DNA from: Clostridia bacterium
GTDB lineage: Bacteria; Bacillota; Clostridia; TANB77; CAG-465
NCBI GenBank assembly: GCA_028686615.1
Contig: JAQUBQ010000004.1
Span: 1 to 37,423 of the forward strand
Length of the DNA stretch: 37,423 bases
Direction of reading: 5' to 3'
In this document: positions 8,964-17,819 of the stretch, in pieces
How the letters are laid out: the number at the start of each line of letters is the position of its first letter
Position numbering within the stretch: the first letter of the stretch is position 1
Translations under genes and position numbers: made by a program
Notes under the pieces: generated by a model
Database searches by the model: none
Told to the model about the DNA's origin: nothing
Seen by the model: the letters and a program-made list of their open reading frames with translations, nothing else

Positions 8964-10856
8964 TCACCCCCATACTCTATCTATGAAGTCATCAAACTCT
9001 CTCATATCTTGAGGTGACATGTTTTCTCTCATTGCTTTTATATTTTCTTCACTAATCGGATGTGCCATATAGTATTTATTATCTCTAAACTCTACTATAT
9101 TATGATGTTCGTAGTTAGCTGTTTGCGTCATATGTCTAAAATATTCTGTAGCATTATCCATAAAGCTATCCCATTTACCATCCATTGTTTTAGCATTTCT
9201 ATAATTATCGTTATAATTATATGTTACTTCCTTAGGTACACACTCTGTGATTCTTTCTATAAACCTTGAACCGTCAACTCCCTTTTTCAAATGAACGTTG
9301 AAGTTTATTACATTTACAACTTGAACTTCTGCAACATTTTCATCATTAAACATTCCTATTTTTAGTAGTGAGTTTCTAAGTGATGTAATAAGATTTGGGA
9401 ATGTTTTAGCATGGTGAGTAAATAATGTGAACTTAGATGCAACCTGTGCCATTTGAATCATCCATGCAGCAACTGGATCAGTTGCAACCTCTCCTAGGAT
9501 ATTAACACCACCATCAGTTTTCTTCTGAACGTCAAGACCCATTTGTCCTGTTATTGTTTCTGTTTCCCTAAGAGAAAGAATGTTGTTGTATGGATATATC
9601 TTTCTTAAATGTAACTCAAAGGCTGTTTCCTGTACCCTTATTGTTATTGTTGGATATATATATTTCATTATAGCCATTAACAATGTTGTCTTACCACAAC
9701 CTTGCTCTCCAGTAACGGCAGTTACTCTTGCCCCTCTAATTAAGAATTTAAGCATTTCTATAACCGGTTCCTTACCTTCATGTATTAATAATTGTTCTGT
9801 ATTTAGTAAAGTTGGTGGAGCAAACTTTCTTACGAAAAATGCCCATGACTCTGAAAAGTTAGGTCTAAGAACAACTACACGTGAGCCATCCTTCATTTCA
9901 TTGATTTTAAATCCAACAGATTCAGAAAGTTGTCCAGGGTTATTATATTTATATATATTTTGACATACCCTCTTAAGTTCTGCTTCTGAGCCAAAACTTA
10001 GAAATGACAAATACATTGCTTTACCTTTATAGAACACCCATACACTATCGTAAGACATTGGTATGTTTATTTTACCTGTTTCATCTAGGTATTCTTCCAT
10101 ATCTCCTACTTGGTCTAAGAAGCTTGGTGGAATACCTGATACTCCTCCAGAAACACCATCTACGTTCTGATCTCTTATTTCATCTATTACACTATAACCT
10201 TTATAGCCTTGATATATTCTTTGAACCACTATTTCTAGCTTATCATCGAAATTCAATGAAAAGTTAGTAGATTGTTCCTCAAATATCTCATTAATTTCTC
10301 TTTCAGTTATAACATATGATGGAACATTCGGATCATACTCAAATTTTGGTTCATCTAGTTGATACTCTGTAACTATTTGGGAAAAAGCATTTGTTTTATA
10401 TTCCTTTTTATACTGATATAATAATATTTCAAACTTGTCTTGTGCTGTTAATCTGCTTGGATTATCAAAGTTAATAGCATAATTTATATTTATATTATTA
10501 ACTTTATAATTATTTGACAAAAGGTCAAACATTAAAGTTTTAACATATTTTTTGTCACTTGAATCTGCAAAACCTGCACCTTTCAAAGCTTTTTTAAGTT
10601 CATATTTTGTGTTTTTTCTTCTTTCAAATTCATCTTCGGAAAGAGCTAGGTCATAAAGATTCATTCTGGTTATTTCATCGAATTGATTTTTGATATAATC
10701 CATCATCCCTTTTAAGCTATATGCTAATCTTTCACGCTCCACTTCACTAATTTCTGCCGACCTTTTTCCACCCCTAGTAAGTGAATATATACCAAATGCT
10801 ACAAGTGCAATAATAAGTATGATGAGTAATAGATTAATTATATACATCATTGACAC
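8964..10856 (-). CDS. TadA/CpaF (VirB11-like) secretion ATPase with N-terminal TM segment
   Basis: Walker A GEQGCGKTT; ILGEVATDPVAAWM; FTLFTHHAKTFPNL His box; N-terminal MMYIINLLLIILIIALVAFGIY. Confidence 0.87.
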   Translation of the reverse strand: MSMMYIINLLLIILIIALVAFGIYSLTRGGKRSAEISEVERERLAYSLKGMMDYIKNQFDEITRMNLYDLALSEDEFERRKNTKYELKKALKGAGFADSSDKKYVKTLMFDLLSNNYKVNNININYAINFDNPSRLTAQDKFEILLYQYKKEYKTNAFSQIVTEYQLDEPKFEYDPNVPSYVITEREINEIFEEQSTNFSLNFDDKLEIVVQRIYQGYKGYSVIDEIRDQNVDGVSGGVSGIPPSFLDQVGDMEEYLDETGKINIPMSYDSVWVFYKGKAMYLSFLSFGSEAELKRVCQNIYKYNNPGQLSESVGFKINEMKDGSRVVVLRPNFSESWAFFVRKFAPPTLLNTEQLLIHEGKEPVIEMLKFLIRGARVTAVTGEQGCGKTTLLMAIMKYIYPTITIRVQETAFELHLRKIYPYNNILSLRETETITGQMGLDVQKKTDGGVNILGEVATDPVAAWMIQMAQVASKFTLFTHHAKTFPNLITSLRNSLLKIGMFNDENVAEVQVVNVINFNVHLKKGVDGSRFIERITECVPKEVTYNYNDNYRNAKTMDGKWDSFMDNATEYFRHMTQTANYEHHNIVEFRDNKYYMAHPISEENIKAMRENMSPQDMREFDDFIDRVWG

Positions 10857-10879
10857 AGCTACAGTTCCTCCTTCCAGAT

Positions 10880-11695
10880 TTATATCTCTTTAACTTTTGT
10901 TACTTCTATTATTTTTTTAATTATTTTTCTAACTTCAGATATGAAATATCCATTATAATCTTTTTTATCTGCTTTAATATTTTTATAAAAGAAATCTATT
11001 GCTAGACCATCATTACAAGCGTCTGTAAAAATATAATTATGTGGTATTGCAAACAATGGATATTTAACTTTATATTTACCTTTTATGTTGAATAAATTAT
11101 ATTTTGATTTGTTTTCATAATCTCCAATTATTATTATTTTATTTTTTCCTTTTATTATTTCATTTTTTTCAATTTCATCAAAAAATTCTTCTAGTCTAAC
11201 AACTTCCTGATTAATTGTACAAATAATTAAATCCGCATCTTCTAATACTTCTCTAATATATTCATTTTCTGTTCCCTTTGGAAGATCTATAATTGCAAAG
11301 TCATATGCTTCTCCTGCTTTTCTAACAACTGCTGGAAAAGTTTCTTTTAAAGCATTAAATTGATCTCTTGTTTTTACATTCGTTCCATACATAATATCAA
11401 GTTTTTGTTTAAGAATTGGTTTTGCATAATTCCTAACACTTTCTGGTAATAACTTGTTACTTTCTGATAGACGCGAAAGTGCAGTCATTCCGATATTTGA
11501 ATTTTCGAATATATTCATTGCTTTTAATTGATCATAATCGGTAAATGAACTTTCAATTTTCCTACTTTTCCAATGAGCATGTAATAAAATACTATTCACG
11601 TCTTCTTCTATACCCATTAATGTACTTACGGCTATTGCAGCATGCGTGTTTCCTGTAGTTCTTGTAAGTGGGCTCCAAAATACAATTTTAGACAT
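10880..11695 (-). CDS. ParA/MinD/CpaE-like protein with atypical P-loop
   Basis: FWSPLTRTTGNTHAAIAVS at N-terminus; YDFAIIDLPKG Walker-B-like; locus context. Confidence 0.65.
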   Translation of the reverse strand: MSKIVFWSPLTRTTGNTHAAIAVSTLMGIEEDVNSILLHAHWKSRKIESSFTDYDQLKAMNIFENSNIGMTALSRLSESNKLLPESVRNYAKPILKQKLDIMYGTNVKTRDQFNALKETFPAVVRKAGEAYDFAIIDLPKGTENEYIREVLEDADLIICTINQEVVRLEEFFDEIEKNEIIKGKNKIIIIGDYENKSKYNLFNIKGKYKVKYPLFAIPHNYIFTDACNDGLAIDFFYKNIKADKKDYNGYFISEVRKIIKKIIEVTKVKEI

Positions 11696-12426
11696 TATCT
11701 TCCCCTCCTACTACTCTGTTTTATTTCTTTTCTAAGTTCTGATGATGTAACATCTTTTAAAATGTCTGCTCCCATTTCCGCTATTAGTGTTACAAACTGT
11801 TTCGTATGTCTCATAATATCAATTATTCCACTTTGTTGTGCTTCTATATCTGCTATTCTATCCTGATCATCATATGTAAGTACAAAGCTATTTTCATTCC
11901 ATTCTATTGCAAAATTCATTAATTTATTTTCATAATATTCTTGACTAGTTCTTGTTGTATAATGTCTGAACAATACCTTAGTAAGTTCTAATTTTTTATC
12001 TATTGGCTTATATATCATTAATGTTTTTAAAAGTTCTATGTTTCTTGCTATTGATATATTAGAATACTCTACAAAGAAGTACATTTTATTAATGCCTCTG
12101 GCTCTCATGTTTTCAAACGCTTCTGAGTTATCTATGTCTATTAATATGTAATCATATAACCCTATGTTAAGTTCTCTTTTACATATATAGTTTTCTATAT
12201 CATGCATACTATTAAATCCAACAGCAAAATCAATTGAATCATATTGCGTAACATATCCTTCATTTTTATCATTTTCGTTTAGTGATGGAATAGTATATTT
12301 TAATCTTTTTTCTAACGTTCCATCTACAACTAAAACTGATTTATTCATATAATTAATTGCTTTTGCTAGATTGATTATATAATCTGTTTTATTAACATAG
12401 CCTGCTAATGCTATTACTTCTTGCAT
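11695..12426 (-). CDS. MinD/CpaE-like protein lacking a recognisable Walker A motif
   Basis: VIALAGYVNKTDYIINLAKAINYMNKSVLVVDG; YDYILIDIDNSE; adjacent to previous. Confidence 0.6.
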   Translation of the reverse strand: MQEVIALAGYVNKTDYIINLAKAINYMNKSVLVVDGTLEKRLKYTIPSLNENDKNEGYVTQYDSIDFAVGFNSMHDIENYICKRELNIGLYDYILIDIDNSEAFENMRARGINKMYFFVEYSNISIARNIELLKTLMIYKPIDKKLELTKVLFRHYTTRTSQEYYENKLMNFAIEWNENSFVLTYDDQDRIADIEAQQSGIIDIMRHTKQFVTLIAEMGADILKDVTSSELRKEIKQSSRRGR

Positions 12427-12444
12427 CGTACCCTCTCCCTATTT

Positions 12445-13650
12445 TTATCGATTTTGTGCATTTAAAATTCCACTTCTTAATCCTTGTTGTACTGTTATTT
12501 GTTCTTGTAATCCTGTAACTGCCTCTTCAAACTTATCTCCTGATGTATTTTCAAATTGAGAAAGCTTTTCTTCTAGCTGTCTTCTTAAATTTGCACTTAA
12601 TTTTTCTTTTGCTTGATCTGTAATATGTTTGTTTGCTATCATATGATCTCTTACTATATCACTTGGTTGATAAGTTACCCTTATTTTGTTATATGCTTCT
12701 ATATAATATCTATATTCTATTGCATATTTCAGTATAAGGTCTGATAATTTAGTTGAGAAGTCTATATATTCTTTTGTTTCTTCTCTTTTAACTTTATTAT
12801 CTTTAACATCGTCTACATTTGTTGTATTAACATCTTCATCTGTAATATCTCTTGTGATTGTAACTTCTGAATTATCTTTTTGAATATCTTCAAGCCTTGA
12901 TTTTTCAACTGTAGTTGGTGGTGGTAATACTTCAGTTCCTCTTGCTACTTCTGCCTCTATTCTTTTTGCAAGATCTATCCTCGCTTGATCTGCTGCTTTT
13001 TCATCTAACTTAATTTGAGTTGCAGTATCTACATACTGTACTCCATATAAAACTGCTCCATCTGTTATATACGTATCAACTGTCGCACTGTTTAATAAAT
13101 ATAATTCTTCCTCATCTAGATGTAACCATATAGTTGTTCCCGATATCTTTTGAACTTTTACTTGAGCTAAAACTAAATATTCTAATCCACTAGCTAGTTT
13201 TAGTTTTATATCCATTACATCTCCTTCCATTAAATTAGTTGGAAGAGCCACTGTACTTACTTCTTGTATTCTTTCATCTACAGTAACTATTTCATGGCTA
13301 AACATATCTGATGTTATAGGCATATTAGCTGGAATGTTATATTTTGCAACCTGTCCAACTACTGCTCCTGATCCACCTATTGTTATTCCTCCACTTGGAA
13401 TAACTTTAATATGTACTCTTTGAGTTGATATCATATCTGCTTTTATTGTTTCCCCTTGAATAACATCACGGTTCAAAACTGCAAGTTCTGTTGTGTTTTC
13501 ACTTAAAAACTTCTTGTTTGTTCCCTCTTGATATGACTTAACAGTTCGGATAGAAAAAAATGCTGTTAAAGCTATTCCTATAACTCCTACTCCTAAACCA
13601 ATCGCTATTCCATATACTAATCTTTTTTTAATTTGACTCATACCTATCAT
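12445..13650 (-). CDS. CpaB/SAF-domain-like pilus assembly protein
   Basis: N-terminal TM, LNRDVIQGETIKADMISTQRV (SAF-like), first gene of Tad-like operon. Confidence 0.7.
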   Translation of the reverse strand: MIGMSQIKKRLVYGIAIGLGVGVIGIALTAFFSIRTVKSYQEGTNKKFLSENTTELAVLNRDVIQGETIKADMISTQRVHIKVIPSGGITIGGSGAVVGQVAKYNIPANMPITSDMFSHEIVTVDERIQEVSTVALPTNLMEGDVMDIKLKLASGLEYLVLAQVKVQKISGTTIWLHLDEEELYLLNSATVDTYITDGAVLYGVQYVDTATQIKLDEKAADQARIDLAKRIEAEVARGTEVLPPPTTVEKSRLEDIQKDNSEVTITRDITDEDVNTTNVDDVKDNKVKREETKEYIDFSTKLSDLILKYAIEYRYYIEAYNKIRVTYQPSDIVRDHMIANKHITDQAKEKLSANLRRQLEEKLSQFENTSGDKFEEAVTGLQEQITVQQGLRSGILNAQNR

Positions 13651-13680
13651 ACGTACTAACCTCCACTATAACTCTATTAA

Positions 13681-13709
13681 ATGATATCCTATTCTAATTT
13701 TATTTTCAA
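13681..13709 (-). promoter_or_regulatory. Sigma-A-like promoter of the CpaB-first operon
   Basis: Minus strand TTGAAA-N17-TATCAT. Confidence 0.6.
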
Positions 13710-13744
13710 TGTATTGTATGCATTTTAGCCCCCTTTCTATAAAA

Positions 13745-13783
13745 ATGTAAAAAAGATGTAATATTTGTGTAATATTACATCTT
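13745..13783 (-). terminator. Intrinsic terminator downstream of dacF-like gene
   Basis: AAGATGTAATATT-loop-AATATTACATCTT followed by T-run on minus strand. Confidence 0.75.
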
Positions 13784-13881
13784 AGGCCATATTCCTCTAG
13801 AGACTCTGCTTTGTGGGATTTTCTTTTTCCCAATTTATTACAATTTGTAATTTAGTTTATGATATAAAACTGTTAATTTTG

Positions 13882-15189
13882 TTAAAAAACATCTATAGAT
13901 AATCCATATATCTTAAAACTATATTTTATATAATCTAAAACACCTGATTTATTTATTTTATCTTTTATTATCAAATTAGTTTTTCCAATCAAATTTCCTT
14001 CTTGATCTTTGTATTTTACCTCTCCAACTTTACTACCTGCTTTTATTGGAGCTGTTATTTTTTTATTTATATCAACCTCTTTTTGTGTTTCAACTTTTTT
14101 ACCTTTTTCTTTTAATAGAGATATATCACTTTCCGTTACAATTTTTACCTTATTCCCTAAATATTTATTTATCATTAATTCATCAATTACTATTCCTTTT
14201 TCTAACAAACCCTCTACATCAAAATTGGTAAATCCAAAGTTTAACAGTTGTTTTGTTTCTTCGTTCCTTATCTCTGAAGTAGGAGCTCCCGTTATAACTG
14301 TTATTAGTGACATTTCATTTTTGGTAGCAGTAGCTGATAAATTATATAAAGCTTTTGAGGTGAAGCCTGTTTTTAAACCGGTTGCTCCTTCATAATATCT
14401 AATTAACTTATTAGTATTTGAAAGTCCAAAAGTTCCCCCTCTTATAGAATCCATCCAAATGGTTGTGTATTTTATTATATCTGGATGATTTGAAATTAGT
14501 TCTCTAGACATTACTGCTATATCTCTAGCCGTTGTATAGTGGTTTTCATCATCTATTCCATGTGAATTTACAAAGTTTGTGCCTGTCATACCAAGTTCTA
14601 CTGCCTTATCATTCATCATTTTAACAAAGTTAGTTTCAGAACCAGCTATCATCTCAGCCATTGCAACACAAACATCATTTGCACTAACAATGCATATGCA
14701 TTTTAATGCTTCATCTACAGTAATTTCTTCTCCCTCTTTAAACCATATTTGTGATCCACCCATAGATGCTGCATTTGCACTGCAAGTTACTTTGTCTTCA
14801 TATGATATCTTCAAGCTATCAATTGCTTCCATTATTAACAAAAGTGTCATCACTTTTGTAACACTTGCTGGGTAACATTTTTCATAAGCATTGTTCTCAT
14901 ATATTATTCTACCCGTCGAAGCTTCCATTAAAATTTGTGATTTTGATTTAAAATTAAACTCAACATTTGTTGCAACTGGCTTACTATCTGGTTTAATTTT
15001 TGTCTTTTCGTTTTTTGAATTTACTTCTAGATTATCTACGATTGTAAATGCTGGCTTAACCTTAAGTTCACTTTTAGTTGAAATCTCCTTACTTGTGCTT
15101 ACTGCATATATAGGAATAAAGAATATATTTAACAACATAATTATTAACATACATATTATAAATTTATTTTTTTGCATATAGAAAATCAC
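13882..15189 (-). CDS. dacF: D-alanyl-D-alanine carboxypeptidase, PBP5/DacF family (start more likely ATG at 15177)
   Basis: SVTK, SAND and LKTGFT motifs; signal peptide; MQKNKFIICML start has RBS AGGAG. Confidence 0.88.
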   Translation of the reverse strand: MIFYMQKNKFIICMLIIMLLNIFFIPIYAVSTSKEISTKSELKVKPAFTIVDNLEVNSKNEKTKIKPDSKPVATNVEFNFKSKSQILMEASTGRIIYENNAYEKCYPASVTKVMTLLLIMEAIDSLKISYEDKVTCSANAASMGGSQIWFKEGEEITVDEALKCICIVSANDVCVAMAEMIAGSETNFVKMMNDKAVELGMTGTNFVNSHGIDDENHYTTARDIAVMSRELISNHPDIIKYTTIWMDSIRGGTFGLSNTNKLIRYYEGATGLKTGFTSKALYNLSATATKNEMSLITVITGAPTSEIRNEETKQLLNFGFTNFDVEGLLEKGIVIDELMINKYLGNKVKIVTESDISLLKEKGKKVETQKEVDINKKITAPIKAGSKVGEVKYKDQEGNLIGKTNLIIKDKINKSGVLDYIKYSFKIYGLSIDVF

Positions 15190-15275
15190 TCCTTATACTT
15201 CTAATAAAAGTATATGGAGTGGTTTTGTTTTTATGAACACTGATTGAATCTTTTATATAAAACCTTTGTATAATT

Positions 15276-16364
15276 TTATATTTTTCTTCTTATTTTACCT
15301 ATGCTGAATATCATTATAGGAATTACTATTCCAAATGCTAAATCTAATAAACTACCAATTCCTTTCGAATATATTTCAAGTTCAAATATACTATTTGCTA
15401 TTATTAATGACATTATATATGAAACAAATAATACTGGTGTTACCATTACTCTTTGACTATTTAATTTAAATAGTCCTTGAATTAGTGTTATTGCTACAAA
15501 CGTTAATAATATTATTAATACAAAGTCTGTTACAATCCAAAAAGTAATGCCTATTGCTTCCATACGTTCGACAATTGAAAATAAATCAATATTTTTAATT
15601 GCTGTAAAATATGGCATTGAGAGATTTTGAGTTAAACCATATCCAAAAGCCCCTATTGTAGTAAGAACTATTGCTACGCTAAATATTATTATCATTATTG
15701 ATTTTTTTAAACCAACTTTTAGCATTTCTTTTTTTTCAGTAACTCTATTTCCTAAAAAAAGAGCTAAGGGAAAATAAAGAATTACGGACAAAATCGGTAA
15801 TACTCCCATGAAAACATCTTTTGCTTCATATACTGTTACAGGATATAAATTTTTAATATCAATATTGTTCATTGATGTCACTAATATACCTATTACAAAT
15901 ATTATTAACGGTATCCATATAATTTCTGTAAATCTTCCAAAGTATTGCAATTTACCTCTAGCTATAATATATGCTACAAATATCGTAGAAATTAAGAAGA
16001 ATTCAATCTCTGCACCAATATATAAGGCAGCAGAACATTTTTCTGCTAAATATCTTAATCTTATAGATAATGATAATATTGTAACTAATAAATATATAAA
16101 TGTTAAAGCTTTTCCAAATACACTACCTAATATTCTTTCAAAACTTTCTGCAAGACTATCGTCCTTACCTTTTCTCATTATTTTATAAAATATGAATATC
16201 ATTAAACTTATTGGTATTATCGATATTATTGAAGATACCCACGTTGCTTGCCTTGCAAACATTGAGCTATATTTAGGAACTATCTTAATTAACTCTGAAC
16301 ATATCCCAACAATCCACACTATATATAGTTGTCTTATACTTATTTTATCGTCTATTTTATCCAT
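15276..16364 (-). CDS. Spore germination permease, GerB family
   Basis: 362 aa, about 10 TM; flanked by gerA and gerC homologs. Confidence 0.85.
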   Translation of the reverse strand: MDKIDDKISIRQLYIVWIVGICSELIKIVPKYSSMFARQATWVSSIISIIPISLMIFIFYKIMRKGKDDSLAESFERILGSVFGKALTFIYLLVTILSLSIRLRYLAEKCSAALYIGAEIEFFLISTIFVAYIIARGKLQYFGRFTEIIWIPLIIFVIGILVTSMNNIDIKNLYPVTVYEAKDVFMGVLPILSVILYFPLALFLGNRVTEKKEMLKVGLKKSIMIIIFSVAIVLTTIGAFGYGLTQNLSMPYFTAIKNIDLFSIVERMEAIGITFWIVTDFVLIILLTFVAITLIQGLFKLNSQRVMVTPVLFVSYIMSLIIANSIFELEIYSKGIGSLLDLAFGIVIPIMIFSIGKIRRKI

Positions 16365-16567
16365 ATTAAATCCTCAAATCGTATCTTATTACTAAAGAAA
16401 GATATAATACTATCTTTATAATCAGCATTATAATAAATTAAGGTAAGGAAGACCGATATAATCATAATTATAATATAGACTACCATTGTTTTTTTACTTT
16501 CCTTCATCTTACTATCTAAAATATCTATAATACCCGAAATCAAAAATAATATTGGCACATATTCCAT
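16352..16567 (-). CDS. Small two-TM protein, candidate germinant receptor D subunit
   Basis: 71 aa, two hydrophobic segments, overlaps gerB start; sits between gerC and gerB. Confidence 0.6.
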   Translation of the reverse strand: MEYVPILFLISGIIDILDSKMKESKKTMVVYIIIMIISVFLTLIYYNADYKDSIISFFSNKIRFEDLIWIK

Positions 16568-16578
16568 AGCTGGCCTCC

Positions 16579-17811
16579 TTACTTATCTATCTTTATTAAG
16601 TCATAAGTTCTATCAATTTTACAGTTTACATTTATTTTGAATTCTAAGCTTTTAAATGCATTATTAAAATTGTCTTGTAATTTTTTATATTTATATGGGT
16701 GCTTTATTTGTAACGTTTTTTCAATCCCAAGAAAATCACAGTTCATATTTTTACTTTTATTTATAAGTTCATATACCTGTTTTTCTACCTTCTCTTCTTG
16801 TAACTTTTCATATTTTTTAATGTTTCCAACATTATCTATTGAACCTTCTCCTGCTACCTCATCAAGACTAGTAACTAAATTTACTTTTAATTCTATTCGT
16901 TCTAAATGGTCAGAAGAGTCAAATATAAACTTTGTACTACCAGTAACTTTTGTAATTCCAAACGATATTATATTTTTATTTTTAAGTGTAATATCTATTG
17001 AACCTCCATCTATTTTATTTTTTAACAAAGCATATATTATTGCTTCTTTTTTATTTAAATATCCTATACATTTGTTTCTTTTCATAATTGAATATCCATA
17101 AAAATCAAATTTCAAATCTTTATTTTCTTCATTGCTTTCTTTCTTGTTTTTTTCATTTTCTTCTTGTTTATTTTCCTTTGATTCTTTTTTTTCTTTTATT
17201 TCTAAAGTAGGAATCAAATATATTCCATTTCCTGATAATTTATGTTCTAGTAGATCTATCATTTTTAGTGGTATCATTATAGTTTGATAAGTTTTTTTAT
17301 CTTCAATACTATCTAATTTTTCTGATAAGTAATATCCTTTAGATATAAGTTTTGTTAAAAATTCATTTGCAGTCATATCTTTTACTGTATAAACTTTAGC
17401 AGTAAGTCTTGTTTCTGGATCCCTTGCAATACGATCTATAACTTTGTCAATATCTTTATTTATTGTTTCTTCGCCAATAAGAAAATGCCTAACATGTGAT
17501 GTAGTAATTATTTTTTCATTATAAAACTGTGCTGTTCTAAACGCAGTATTAAAGCTCTTTTCTTCATATTTTAATACTTCCTGGGTTGATATATCTTCTT
17601 CTGTAGTAGCGTCTGAACTTGCAATTTCAGTTCCCTTATTAATAACAATAGATATCCTTGCTTTTTTATCTGTTTTCTCCTCATAATCTAATCCTATAAT
17701 CTTCACTATTTCCAAAGCACTTATTTCTTTCTTAGAGGGAATAAGTTGTTTACTTCCAAAGGCTATTAATATAAATATAACTAACATTACATATATTTTT
17801 ATTTTTTTCAT
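16579..17811 (-). CDS. GerC-family germinant receptor subunit (no lipobox Cys visible)
   Basis: EIVKIIGLDYEEK, VRHFLIGEE..., context. Confidence 0.82.
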   Translation of the reverse strand: MKKIKIYVMLVIFILIAFGSKQLIPSKKEISALEIVKIIGLDYEEKTDKKARISIVINKGTEIASSDATTEEDISTQEVLKYEEKSFNTAFRTAQFYNEKIITTSHVRHFLIGEETINKDIDKVIDRIARDPETRLTAKVYTVKDMTANEFLTKLISKGYYLSEKLDSIEDKKTYQTIMIPLKMIDLLEHKLSGNGIYLIPTLEIKEKKESKENKQEENEKNKKESNEENKDLKFDFYGYSIMKRNKCIGYLNKKEAIIYALLKNKIDGGSIDITLKNKNIISFGITKVTGSTKFIFDSSDHLERIELKVNLVTSLDEVAGEGSIDNVGNIKKYEKLQEEKVEKQVYELINKSKNMNCDFLGIEKTLQIKHPYKYKKLQDNFNNAFKSLEFKINVNCKIDRTYDLIKIDK

Positions 17812-17819
17812 ATGTTCAC

